Below, piece after piece: positions 8,225 through 15,658 of a stretch of DNA of 20,010 bases. A program made the translations under genes and the position numbers. The stretch's first letter is position 1. The number at the start of each line of letters is the position of its first letter. Origin of the DNA: Pseudomonadota bacterium (GTDB lineage Bacteria; Cyanobacteriota; Vampirovibrionia; LMEP-6097). The DNA is taken from the NCBI GenBank assembly GCA_009924885.1, contig RFQS01000009.1:1-20010 (forward strand), read 5' to 3'. The notes under the pieces were generated by a model. It saw only the letters and a program-made list of their open reading frames with translations. It had not been told where the DNA came from and made no database searches.

Positions 8225-8677
8225 TTAGCATAGCCCATACAGACTTCTTGGATAAGCAAAATTGCCAAAGAAACCTCCTTGTTGTCCGATACTGTCAATA
8301 GCTTGTTCAGCATCTCTTCTTCTGTTTCTTGTCCCAACGATAGCGTATTGTTCATAACCAGGATTAAAACCATTGATTAAGAAGTTATCATAAGGTTCTT
8401 CAAGAGTAGCCCAAATCATTTTCCACGGATTAAAACCATTGATTAAGAAGTTATCATAAGGTTGGGATTGGTTTGCATATGATCTATTCCCCCAGCCTGT
8501 GCCAGGACCCAAACCGATTGTAGTAGAACCATTACCAAGCCCTATCGTATTAGAACTAGGCGTAGTCATGTTAGAGGCAGGGTTAGTATTACAAGTAGTA
8601 TTACAAGTAGTATTTCCATGATAACCGAAATTACTATTATTATTAAAACCGCCACTAAAATTATTAAACCAATTCAT
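8225..8677 (-). CDS. Small Asn/Gly-rich protein with internal duplication
   Basis: A 150-residue low-complexity protein, not recognised. The first 70 residues are rich in Asn, Gly, Thr and Ser, with short repeats (NTTCNTTCNT and TIGLGNGSTTIGLGPG). Residues 73-84 and 95-106 are identical copies of PYDNFLINGFNP. The C-terminus is more ordinary (GTRNRRRDAEQAIDSIG) and ends in Cys. No signal peptide. A good Shine-Dalgarno (AAGGAG, 7 nt before ATG) supports the start and suggests that the gene is real and well translated. It lies in the same direction as two larger genes with Asn/Gly-rich or Gly-rich regions (8849, 10646), and the three may work together, perhaps as aggregating, surface or matrix proteins; that is inference. 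Confidence 0.7.
   Translation of the reverse strand: MNWFNNFSGGFNNNSNFGYHGNTTCNTTCNTNPASNMTTPSSNTIGLGNGSTTIGLGPGTGWGNRSYANQSQPYDNFLINGFNPWKMIWATLEEPYDNFLINGFNPGYEQYAIVGTRNRRRDAEQAIDSIGQQGGFFGNFAYPRSLYGLC
8361..8397. repeat. 37-bp direct repeat, unit 1
   Basis: Identical to 8427-8463, with a 66-bp period (22 codons), so the duplication keeps frame within the small Asn/Gly-rich gene. The spacer is 29 bp. Confidence 0.9.
8427..8463. repeat. 37-bp direct repeat, unit 2
   Basis: Exact copy of 8361-8397. The lack of any silent difference suggests a recent or homogenised duplication. Confidence 0.9.
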
Positions 8678-8848
8678 CTTAAATCTCCTTTTTTAAAAGC
8701 CTTATCCCTAATGCTTTTGAGAACTTTTATTTCGTTCTTATGCTTATATAAAGGAGAGTTGATTTAGAAATTTATATGTAATGCTTATTGAGAGAGGGTT
8801 TTAAATAGTTTTTGGGATTTAGAATTATTTTCAAATTTAATCAAAACT

Positions 8849-10546
8849 CTAATACCTAGTAGCGTTAATATACCCATACACACCAGGTCCTCCATTTCGC
8901 CCTTCAATCGCAGCCATACCATTCCGCCTCATAATTGTAACTCTAGTCTTAACTGGATTATTATAAAAAGTGCTTAAATATTGATTCGAGCGTTCATAGG
9001 CTGCATCGACTGTCGCTTGGTAGCCTCTGTTATAACCATTTTTATCTGAAGCAAGGTAAGAACCATACCCATAACCATTCTGACCACCCTGGCCGTTATA
9101 GCCTCCACCACCTGTTATAGTAGTGTTTCTTCCACCACCTTGACTTAAAGCAGCAACTATAGTTGCTATACCGCCGATAATGCCCATTATTGATGCGAGA
9201 GTATCATTATTGTCACTCTTCTTGCCTTCTTTTTCTTCTTTTTTACGTCTTTCTGCTAAAGCGACTTTACTTTCATTTAAAAGATCTATTTCCCTATCCA
9301 ACGTTCCTTTAGCTTCTTTAGCTTCCTCATCATTCCTCGCTCCATATACTGATTTTTGATCTTGTAGATATTGTATCGTAGCTGTTATTGACTCATCTTC
9401 AACTTTATTCTGATTTTTATTTTCATCCATCAAAATACGAATTTTTGGCTGCGATGGTTTTATGTCTTTTATGGCTATTTTAGCCTCACCTACTTGAATT
9501 TCGCCATCTTTAGGCTTTATGATAGAGTATTCACCGTTCTTTTTTACTACGAATTGTCGATCAGAGTTAATGAATACATTTTTATTACTCGTAGTAATTA
9601 ATTCTTGTTCCTTTCCTCCAACCGTAGCCTTAATCTTCTCTAAAGAAGGAATAGCTGCCACAGTGTAACCATTATATTCGGATCTGTCTAATACAGCTTG
9701 CATCTGTTCAGTATAAAATACTTCAGGTTTTATGCCCTTTGGTCTTAATGCTTCAAAACCATCAATTACTCCCTTCTCCTCTAAGATTCTCTTAGCTGCT
9801 TCTGGGGTTCCTGCACGGTTAATTCTTTCTTCAGTTAAGCTATCTCTATATTTCTCTAACTGCCTAGTTCTGCTAGCAGATAAAGTATTTGAGGGCCTGC
9901 CTAATTCGATCTCAACCGTTTCACCTGACTTTAGTAAACTCTTGCCTTTAGAGTCTTTAGCCTGTCGCAACATTCTAGTTATATCTCTATCTGCTTCTTC
10001 AGGTGACATACTTTCCATTAACTGTACTTTTAAATTCTGTAAAGCTGGATTATTAGCGACTTTTAAAATCCAGCTACCATCTTCCTCTAAGTGCTCACGA
10101 GCAGAAACTAAATCTTCGATAATAGATTCTTCATTCTCTTTAATATGATCATAAGCTGCACCAGACGCAATCTTGTCCCAAGCGACTTGGGCACCAGTAC
10201 TATTATTTACAATATCTGGTACTTTATCTGCTGTCCCAAATACATCTAGGAATCCATTAGTTTTATCTTCATCTTTTAGGTTTTCGTATACCTTTAAAGA
10301 TAAGTCACTGCCACCTTCTGCTCGAATGTATGCAATTGATCTTTCTACAAGTTCAAGCTGCTTCACTTTATCTGGTAATTTTGCTGCTTCCGCTTGAATC
10401 TTTTGTGCAAGTTTATCAGCATCCTGTGAACCACTTGTCAGCAAGCGATCTAACTCTAATTTAAAACTAATACCATCGCCACTACTATTCTTAGTAGAGC
10501 TGAGACTAACAGGAGTGAATGTGCTTAAAACGCTTAAATCTACCAT
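8849..10546 (-). CDS. Unrecognised large protein with Gly-rich C-terminal region
   Basis: A 565-residue protein that I do not recognise. Residues ~1-260 are mainly helical and charged. Residues ~260-370 look beta-rich (repeated KPKDGEIQVGEAKIAIKD-like strands). Residues ~385-445 are helical and Lys/Glu-rich, probably a coiled coil. Then comes a hydrophobic segment at ~448-468 (IMGIIGGIATIVAAL), followed by a Gly/Asn/Tyr-rich stretch (TITGGGGYNGQGGQNGYGYG) and a short C-terminal domain. No signal peptide is present. The ATG at 10546 has no clear Shine-Dalgarno. The order helical body, hydrophobic segment, low-complexity tail is shared with the next gene upstream (10646), suggesting a related function without detectable sequence repetition. 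A non-classically secreted or membrane-inserting protein is possible. Confidence 0.75.
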   Translation of the reverse strand: MVDLSVLSTFTPVSLSSTKNSSGDGISFKLELDRLLTSGSQDADKLAQKIQAEAAKLPDKVKQLELVERSIAYIRAEGGSDLSLKVYENLKDEDKTNGFLDVFGTADKVPDIVNNSTGAQVAWDKIASGAAYDHIKENEESIIEDLVSAREHLEEDGSWILKVANNPALQNLKVQLMESMSPEEADRDITRMLRQAKDSKGKSLLKSGETVEIELGRPSNTLSASRTRQLEKYRDSLTEERINRAGTPEAAKRILEEKGVIDGFEALRPKGIKPEVFYTEQMQAVLDRSEYNGYTVAAIPSLEKIKATVGGKEQELITTSNKNVFINSDRQFVVKKNGEYSIIKPKDGEIQVGEAKIAIKDIKPSQPKIRILMDENKNQNKVEDESITATIQYLQDQKSVYGARNDEEAKEAKGTLDREIDLLNESKVALAERRKKEEKEGKKSDNNDTLASIMGIIGGIATIVAALSQGGGRNTTITGGGGYNGQGGQNGYGYGSYLASDKNGYNRGYQATVDAAYERSNQYLSTFYNNPVKTRVTIMRRNGMAAIEGRNGGPGVYGYINATRY

Positions 10547-10645
10547 GGCATTTTCATATATTGTCTATATACTTATACTGTTAACAATTAAAGTTAAAGG
10601 CTAGTTAAGGATTCACTGAAAAATCCGAAGAGTCCCATTAGAGTT

Positions 10646-12094
10646 CTAAGAAATACCAAAACCTCTGCGAAGATTATAAGCATTGCTAGAGCTAAGAGCA
10701 GAGCTATTACTTACCATATAAGGATTATTATTAAATACAGGGTTAACCCTTACATTTACATTTACATTTACGGGAGTATTATTATAAGCAGAAGCAGTAC
10801 TATAAGGATTACTAGATACAGAAGACGGGATGGCATTATTAGAGGCACCATATTGACCATTAATACCATTCGCTCCACCCCAAGGCCATGTATTACCACC
10901 GACATAATACGGTATGGGAAGACAAGGACTCGGAGATCCTCCTGCATAACATGGTGGTGGTGAATAACAGCCACCATTTTGGTTGTTGTTACCAAGACCA
11001 AAAAGGTTTACAAGTGGAAGTCCTATATTGGTTATGCCAAAGCCAAGAGCCTGAAGCCAGCTTGGTATAGCACTATTACCGCCATTATTCCCATTATTCG
11101 TGTTACCACAGTTACAATTATTAGAGTTCCTACCATTGCCTCTATTGGTGTTGTTATACCTGTTATTATTACCAGGATTAATTCCATCAAGCCTTGCTAA
11201 AATTTTTCTAAGGAGTTCACTAATTTCACGATCCCTACCAGATCTACTCGATGATCTGTCACTATCATCCACATAAGATGATCCGTCGTCATCATCTTTA
11301 TTAGATTTAGGTTTTATCCTTTCCCAATTATCATTGGGGTTAATGTTTTCATGTACAGCTTGCTCTAACAATTTTCCAAAAGTCTTTTTCATCTTCATCA
11401 GATTAACATGCGTAAAACTATAGCCTTGAAACTCTTTAAATGTATGTAGAATGTCATTTAAAATATTCTGACCATTTATTCCAGTTCCAGACAATTTTGT
11501 TAAGTTCTTAAGTTTTCGTTGTTGATCCTCATTTAACTTCTCACCTTTAGACAACTTCTCAAATATATCCTTAAAATCTTTTTTATTCTCAGCCAAATAA
11601 GAAGTTATTTTCTCTGTCTGGTATTCTTTCTGCCCTTCACTTAGCTCGGTATAGCTACTACCTCGGGCGCTTAATAATCGTTTAAAATTAGTCCCTTCTA
11701 AAGCTTTACGAAACTTGTTCTGCAGCTTAAGTGCCTCATTAAGCTTATTATCACTATATGTCTTACCTATATTTTGTTGATCTTGTAAAATCGCATCACT
11801 AATTAAAGCAGAAAGCTCGAAAGCTGCTCTCTGATTTTCTTTAGTAATAGTACCTTTACCTTTCTCATCAAGCCCAATCCCTTTATAAAAGAGCTTCATT
11901 AATTCATCATAGTCTTTGTTTTTAGCTTTTAAGTCCGTAGGATCTTTTTCGAATCCTTCTATAATTTCTAATAATCTTTCTTCTTCTTTGTCTGAAAGAT
12001 TATCCCTTACACTACCAGGTAAAGTTTTATTAGATTTTCTCGCTAAAATAAAAGCTCGATCAAAACTTGGGATAGAAAAAAAGTCAATATTCAT
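10646..12094 (-). CDS. Unrecognised helical protein with Asn/Gly-rich, Cys-containing C-terminal region
   Basis: A 482-residue protein, not recognised. Residues 1-250 are helical and charged (for example KGEKLNEDQQRKLKNLTKL). Residues ~263-290 form an acidic then Ser/Arg linker (DDDDGSSYVDDSDRSSSRSG). Residues ~305-335 are Asn/Gly-rich with NNCNCGN, then a hydrophobic segment (~340-366, LQALGFGITNIGLPLVNLFGLG), a Pro/Cys patch (CYSPPPCYAGGSPSPC) and an Asn/Ser-rich tail with VNVNVNVRVNP, coded by four TTACAT-type hexamers at 10751-10771. No signal peptide. It resembles its neighbour at 8849 in plan. The Cys and Asn/Gly tail could favour self-assembly or a surface location, but there is no family evidence. 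Confidence 0.75.
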   Translation of the reverse strand: MNIDFFSIPSFDRAFILARKSNKTLPGSVRDNLSDKEEERLLEIIEGFEKDPTDLKAKNKDYDELMKLFYKGIGLDEKGKGTITKENQRAAFELSALISDAILQDQQNIGKTYSDNKLNEALKLQNKFRKALEGTNFKRLLSARGSSYTELSEGQKEYQTEKITSYLAENKKDFKDIFEKLSKGEKLNEDQQRKLKNLTKLSGTGINGQNILNDILHTFKEFQGYSFTHVNLMKMKKTFGKLLEQAVHENINPNDNWERIKPKSNKDDDDGSSYVDDSDRSSSRSGRDREISELLRKILARLDGINPGNNNRYNNTNRGNGRNSNNCNCGNTNNGNNGGNSAIPSWLQALGFGITNIGLPLVNLFGLGNNNQNGGCYSPPPCYAGGSPSPCLPIPYYVGGNTWPWGGANGINGQYGASNNAIPSSVSSNPYSTASAYNNTPVNVNVNVRVNPVFNNNPYMVSNSSALSSSNAYNLRRGFGIS

Positions 12095-12177
12095 AATTTA
12101 ACACCAGTACTTCTGAATATACAGATAGACCTATTTATCTACTTAAACAAATCAAATTAATAGAGGGTTAAGAGCCC

Positions 12178-12939
12178 TTAAAGTTTCGGCATCTCTGCTA
12201 ATAATTTCTTCGTATATTCTGAATCTGGCTTACTAAATAATGAAAATACATCCCTGTTTTCAACTATTTCACCATGCCTCATGACTATCACTCGGTCAGC
12301 GATTTCTGCGACTACACCCAAATCATGGGTAATAAAGAGGATAGTCTTCTTTAAATCTTTTAAAAGTTTAATAATAAGTGCCTGAACAGTTACATCTAGT
12401 GCGGTAGTCGCTTCATCAGCGATAAGAACCTCGGGCTCATTAATAATAGCCATGGCTATCATCGCTCGCTGCCTCATACCTCCAGAAATTTCATGAGGAT
12501 AAGCGCGGTAGCATCTTTCAGGATCAGAGATGCCCGTCATAGAGAAGGTTTCTAGCACCTTAGCTTTTTTTTCAATTTTAGAAAGATCTTTATCCCAGAT
12601 GTCTAAAGCTTCATAGACTTGGTCTCCGACTTTAAATACTGGATTTAAAGAGCTAAGCGTGTCTTGGGGGATTAAAGAAATCTCTTTACCTCGCAGCTCT
12701 CTTGGGTAATCAGGGTAAAGGTTTCGACCTTTATAAGTGATCTGCCCTTTAAGGTCTGCCGTATGAGGGGCTAGTCCTATGATGGCAGAAGCTGTCAAAG
12801 ATTTACCACTGCCACTCTCACCCACTAAAGCGACTATTTCACCTGCTTTCATCTCAAAGCTAATGCCTTTCACTGCCGTAAATTTATTCTGCGGAAAGTA
12901 AATTTCTAAATCTTTTATTTCTAATATGCTGGTATTCAT
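12178..12939 (-). CDS. ABC transporter ATP-binding protein, DppD/OppD-like, short
   Basis: A 253-residue cytoplasmic ATPase subunit of a peptide/nickel-type importer. Seen: Walker A GESGSGKS (residues 40-47), Q-loop Gln92, signature SGGMRQR (152-158), Walker B VLIADE (171-176), a D-loop and switch His205 in FITHD. The closest family by motif and by the opening LEIKDLEIYFP is DppD/OppD. Relatives are usually ~320 residues because they carry a C-terminal extension after the ATPase domain; this one ends at YTKKLLAEMPKL, so that extension is absent. No permease, binding protein or partner ATPase is in the window, so it is an orphan here and must pair with subunits coded elsewhere. The ATG at 12939 has only a weak AGAG upstream. 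Confidence 0.92.
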   Translation of the reverse strand: MNTSILEIKDLEIYFPQNKFTAVKGISFEMKAGEIVALVGESGSGKSLTASAIIGLAPHTADLKGQITYKGRNLYPDYPRELRGKEISLIPQDTLSSLNPVFKVGDQVYEALDIWDKDLSKIEKKAKVLETFSMTGISDPERCYRAYPHEISGGMRQRAMIAMAIINEPEVLIADEATTALDVTVQALIIKLLKDLKKTILFITHDLGVVAEIADRVIVMRHGEIVENRDVFSLFSKPDSEYTKKLLAEMPKL

Positions 12940-12974
12940 AAACTCTGCTTAGATGAATAAGTTCTATTTTAAAG

Positions 12975-12980
12975 TATAAT
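12975..12980 (+). promoter_or_regulatory. Possible -10 box upstream of the foldase gene
   Basis: TATAAT 37 bp before the ATG at 13018. It lies between the divergent ABC ATPase and foldase genes, where a promoter is expected. No good -35 hexamer was seen at 16-18 bp. Confidence 0.35.
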
Positions 12981-13017
12981 TGGGGGCAGTAGCTGAATAG
13001 AGTTTTCCTAAAGCCCA

Positions 13018-14241
13018 ATGACAAGAATTATAAGCTTAGCTGTTTTAAAAATTTTTTTCTGTATAGTTTTTTTTTCGTTATCAACTTTAGTAGCTCAGGC
13101 TGAGATAGCGAGCTCAAAAGACAGCAGCATAAATGCTCAAGCTCATCCCTTAGCTGTAAATCAGGTAAAGCTTAACAGAATAGTCATAGCCTACAAAAAT
13201 TTCTGCCTTGAAAAACTTTTTTCAAACTCACTCACAGAAACCCAGTCAGAGAACGCTGCACAGCGTGCAGTTTCAAGGCTGAGGAAAACCACTGACGGCG
13301 AAAATAGGGAAATTAAAAATGAAATATTTAATTACTGTCGCATGAAGGATATTTCAGTGAGCCCAGAAGTCTTAAGAGAAACCTGGAAAGACTATTTAGT
13401 AAATAATTTTCATAGCCAAGCGCAGTTAGATGAATATTTAAGAAGCAAAGATATTCCATTAGAAGAGCTACAGAAGGATTTTTATGAGCGCTTAGTTTTC
13501 ATAAAATATTTCGATCTAGAAGTAGCACCTAGAATAGTAAATGATTATAATAAGCGTCTTAAAATCTTAAATAAAGCAAATAAATTAGCTGTAATCCCTG
13601 ATGATGCCGCGATTTTAGAGAAACTTTATCTCTACGAAACGAAACTGGGAGGTAAACAGGCTTTTAAAGATCGGTTTCTTAACTATGATTTAGATTTAGA
13701 GGATTTAGTTTTTTATACTAAATCTGAATTAGTTAAAGATAGCCTTGCAGAGAAAATATTTTTAAAGCGTTTTAATACAGATCCAGTGTTTAAAAAGAAA
13801 ATTCAAGCTAAAGTTCAAGAAGAGTATTTAAATATCAAGAAAAATAATTTAGCAGCACATGAGAATTACTATTTCAGACAGTTCTATATAGACAAAGAAG
13901 CAGAATCGGCTATAGAAAAGATTTCCTACTTAAAAAAGATTTTAATACGAGAACCTAGTTACAGAGTAGTTAAGGATTTATTTAAAGACCTAGTAATCTT
14001 TGATATGGTGATTCCAGTAAATAATTTAGATAACTTCTATGCTAAGAATATTAGTGAGGGTGTAATGAAACTAAGAAAGCCTTTACAGATCAGTAATATC
14101 ATCAGTTCAGATTACGGCTATCATATTCTACAGTTAAAGAAGATAGAACGCCATTCTGACCAAAGCTTAGAGCAGCTTTCCCCAAGCATCTTTCAAGACA
14201 TTCAAGCCAAATACGTAGCTTTAATTAGAGATGAGCTTTAA
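13018..14241 (+). CDS. SurA/PpiC-like periplasmic foldase (degenerate peptidyl-prolyl isomerase)
   Basis: An exported 407-residue protein. The signal peptide covers residues 1-28, with cleavage likely after VAQA. A long helical region of SurA N-terminal type (residues ~100-180, with KDISVSPEVLRETWKDYLVNNF) is followed by more helices. The C-terminal part (residues ~285-380) resembles a parvulin PpiC domain ending in ISSDYGYHILQLKKIE, but several typical positions before it are weak, so isomerase activity is doubtful. Such proteins assist folding of envelope proteins. Residues ~80-99 come from an internally deleted palindromic element (13255-13314), read in the usual frame. Its TAA stop shares one base with the ATG of the carotenoid gene (TAATG), implying coupling. 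Confidence 0.75.
   Translation: MTRIISLAVLKIFFCIVFFSLSTLVAQAEIASSKDSSINAQAHPLAVNQVKLNRIVIAYKNFCLEKLFSNSLTETQSENAAQRAVSRLRKTTDGENREIKNEIFNYCRMKDISVSPEVLRETWKDYLVNNFHSQAQLDEYLRSKDIPLEELQKDFYERLVFIKYFDLEVAPRIVNDYNKRLKILNKANKLAVIPDDAAILEKLYLYETKLGGKQAFKDRFLNYDLDLEDLVFYTKSELVKDSLAEKIFLKRFNTDPVFKKKIQAKVQEEYLNIKKNNLAAHENYYFRQFYIDKEAESAIEKISYLKKILIREPSYRVVKDLFKDLVIFDMVIPVNNLDNFYAKNISEGVMKLRKPLQISNIISSDYGYHILQLKKIERHSDQSLEQLSPSIFQDIQAKYVALIRDEL
13255..13314 (+). repeat. Internally deleted palindromic element in the foldase gene (sense)
   Basis: The left part matches TTCAAGGCTGAGGA of the full copies, and GGCGAAAATAGGGAAATT corresponds to GACGAAAACGCAGAAATT on the right; the central ~45 bp with the internal ATG is missing. 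It is read as SRLRKTTDGENREI against SRLRRTND and DENAEI in the full copies, in the same frame. The left end has a 14-nt inverted repeat ACGCTG-CA-CAGCGT (13253-13266). Confidence 0.65.
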
Positions 14242-14927
14242 TGAAAATTTTAAAGAAATTAAATTTAAACTCTAGCAAAATAATTCTTTTAATATTAATT
14301 CATTTAATCGGTTTTCTAGGCATTCATTCAGGCTATCGCCTTTTTTTCCTAAGCCTCTCACCAATTAACCTTCTAGTCTCAGCTTTCATCATATTCTTTA
14401 ATGAAAAAATACCCTATAGGCTCTATTTATCCTTATATTTCATCTTTTATGGAGTGGAGTGGTTAGGAGTATATTCGGGATGGCCTTTCGGCACTTACTT
14501 CTATGCTGAGACATTAGGCATTAAAGTTTTCCAGATTCCTCTGATCATTGGCGTGAACTGGCTTCTACTATTACATGCAAGCCAAGAAATTATCACTAAA
14601 TTCCTAGAAAGCCTTCCCTTCAAGACTTTCAGGGGCGATGAAAACGCAGAAAATGGAGTTTACAAGCAGTTCCCTATTGCCGTGCTTAAAGCATCTCTAG
14701 TAGCAGCTCTTATGCTTTTAATCGATTATCTAATCGAGCCTCACGCTGCTGAACTTGATTACTGGCACTGGTTTAACGATGTGATACCACTAAGTAATTA
14801 TTTAGCATGGCTATTAATTAGTTTTTTCTGTAGCTTAATTCTAAGTGTAGCTAAAAGCCCAAGAAGCTCATTTAGTGTAGCTTTTAGCTATTTAGTGATT
14901 TTAATTATGTTTTTCTATTTTTTATAA
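14241..14927 (+). CDS. CruF-like carotenoid biosynthesis membrane protein
   Basis: A 228-residue integral membrane protein of the family that includes CruF, the carotenoid hydratase that adds water to the psi end of acyclic carotenoids. Seen: about six to seven hydrophobic segments, and the family motifs YSGWPFGTYFYAETLGIKVF, PLIIGVNWLLLL, LIDYLIEPHAAELDYWHW and IPLSNYLAWLL, which carry the conserved acidic and His residues. Length is slightly below the usual. A solo element arm (14637-14673) adds ENAENGVYKQFP in a loop between two helices. It overlaps the foldase gene by one base and converges on the lipoprotein gene, with a gap of 4 bp. No other carotenoid genes are in the window, so the exact reaction is inferred. 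Confidence 0.85.
   Translation: MKILKKLNLNSSKIILLILIHLIGFLGIHSGYRLFFLSLSPINLLVSAFIIFFNEKIPYRLYLSLYFIFYGVEWLGVYSGWPFGTYFYAETLGIKVFQIPLIIGVNWLLLLHASQEIITKFLESLPFKTFRGDENAENGVYKQFPIAVLKASLVAALMLLIDYLIEPHAAELDYWHWFNDVIPLSNYLAWLLISFFCSLILSVAKSPRSSFSVAFSYLVILIMFFYFL
14637..14673 (+). repeat. Solo right arm of the palindromic element in the CruF-like gene (sense)
   Basis: GAAAACGCAGAAAATGGAGTT (from 14640) is the same as the second solo arm in the GH31 gene (6028) for 21 bases, and is followed by GCAGTTCC, like the element terminus GCAGTCC. It is read as ENAENGV, the common frame. Confidence 0.7.
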
Positions 14928-14931
14928 GCTA

Positions 14932-15477
14932 TTACTTAAATTTTAAAGTCTGAAAAAAATCATTCCAGGTTTTTAGATTTTCTTTAATTACAGCATTGGC
15001 TTCTTTTTCCTTAAAAGGCTCAATGCGAACTGTTTTCTGTACACTATGTATGCCATCAGTATCTTGAACCATAAGATACTGGCTGATTTCACCACGTTTA
15101 GTATTAGGATGCTTACCACAAGCGGTAAGAGCATTTAAAGCCTCTGCCCCACCGAATTTACCAGCAAAGGGTTTCGGCACAAAAGGTTCTTCACAAACCT
15201 TTCCGATTAGATCAGCCATTTCTTTAAACTGCTCATATACCTCTACTTTCGTAGGCTGGTAGACGTAGCGAATCATATTATTCCAATTCTGTGGATCTTC
15301 TGATTTCGGGATGAATTCTTTAACGAAAGAACCATCTTTTTTAGAGCTAGAATTTATCTGTTTATAATCTTTCGGTAATTTAAAATGCATTTTCCGAGAA
15401 GGACTCTTTGGATTCACGAAAGAACAAGAACTTAAGATGAAGACTAGGCAGAGAACTCTAATTAACATAAAAGTCAT
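14932..15477 (-). CDS. Lipoprotein of unknown function
   Basis: A 181-residue protein with a lipoprotein signal peptide: MTFMLIRVLCLVFILSSC, with a lipobox LSSC and Cys18 as the lipidated residue. It is therefore membrane-anchored on the outer side of the inner membrane or in the outer membrane. The mature part has two further Cys (in GKVCEEPF and LTACGKHP) that could form a disulfide, and an alpha/beta composition. I do not recognise the family. There is no Shine-Dalgarno immediately before the ATG at 15477; a full palindromic element ends 11 bp upstream, and its mini-ORF stops at an ATGA overlap with this start. ATG at 15468 is an alternative start. Confidence 0.8.
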   Translation of the reverse strand: MTFMLIRVLCLVFILSSCSFVNPKSPSRKMHFKLPKDYKQINSSSKKDGSFVKEFIPKSEDPQNWNNMIRYVYQPTKVEVYEQFKEMADLIGKVCEEPFVPKPFAGKFGGAEALNALTACGKHPNTKRGEISQYLMVQDTDGIHSVQKTVRIEPFKEKEANAVIKENLKTWNDFFQTLKFK

Positions 15478-15566
15478 TTTACCATTCTGGCACTGCCCCG
15501 AACGTGCAATTTCTTCGTTTTCGTCGTCCTCATGATCCTCATGTACCCGCAGTACATTGCGGTCAT
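15474..15566 (-). CDS. Element-borne mini-ORF ending on the lipoprotein start codon
   Basis: Thirty codons plus stop, starting MTAMYCGYMRIMRTTKT. It has a near-perfect Shine-Dalgarno (AGGAGG at 15571-15576, 4 nt from the ATG). Its TGA (15476-15474) overlaps the ATG of the lipoprotein gene (15477-15475) as ATGA, the classic layout for translational coupling. The lipoprotein start has no Shine-Dalgarno of its own. The first ~20 codons are shared with mini-ORFs in the other two full copies. Whether the peptide is made or has any function of its own is unknown; a leader role is inferred. Confidence 0.4.
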   Translation of the reverse strand: MTAMYCGYMRIMRTTKTKKLHVRGSARMVK

Positions 15567-15609
15567 TCGTCCTCCTCAGCCTTGAACTTGCACGTTCGGC
15601 AACAGTACC
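15489..15609 (-). repeat. Full palindromic element, copy 2 (between the lipoprotein and LOV genes)
   Basis: A 121-bp element with terminal inverted repeats of about 21 bp containing CCGAACGTGCAA on both ends. The core (Shine-Dalgarno, ATG, TGTAC-N5-GTACA hairpin, tandem CATGAGGA) is nearly identical to copies 1 and 3, but the arms differ from theirs and still pair with each other. It fills most of the 181-bp gap between two divergent genes, so it must form part of the leader or promoter of the lipoprotein gene, for which it is in sense orientation. Confidence 0.85.
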
Positions 15610-15658
15610 AATAAGAGAGACTGATAGATGGCTCTAATTTCTGCTAAGATCAATTCAG

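Noticed and set aside
8361..8463. Direct repeats as a CRISPR array
   Set aside because: Only two units, in frame within a coding region with good Shine-Dalgarno, no cas genes.
9732..10397. Plus-strand open frames over the 8849-10546 gene
   Set aside because: Ser/Leu-rich products typical of the reverse of a Lys/Glu-rich coding frame, with no ribosome-binding sites or family motifs.
10768..11200. Extra open frames opposite or within the 10646-12094 gene
   Set aside because: They coincide with the Asn/Gly low-complexity region and encode His- or Ile-rich nonsense-like products.
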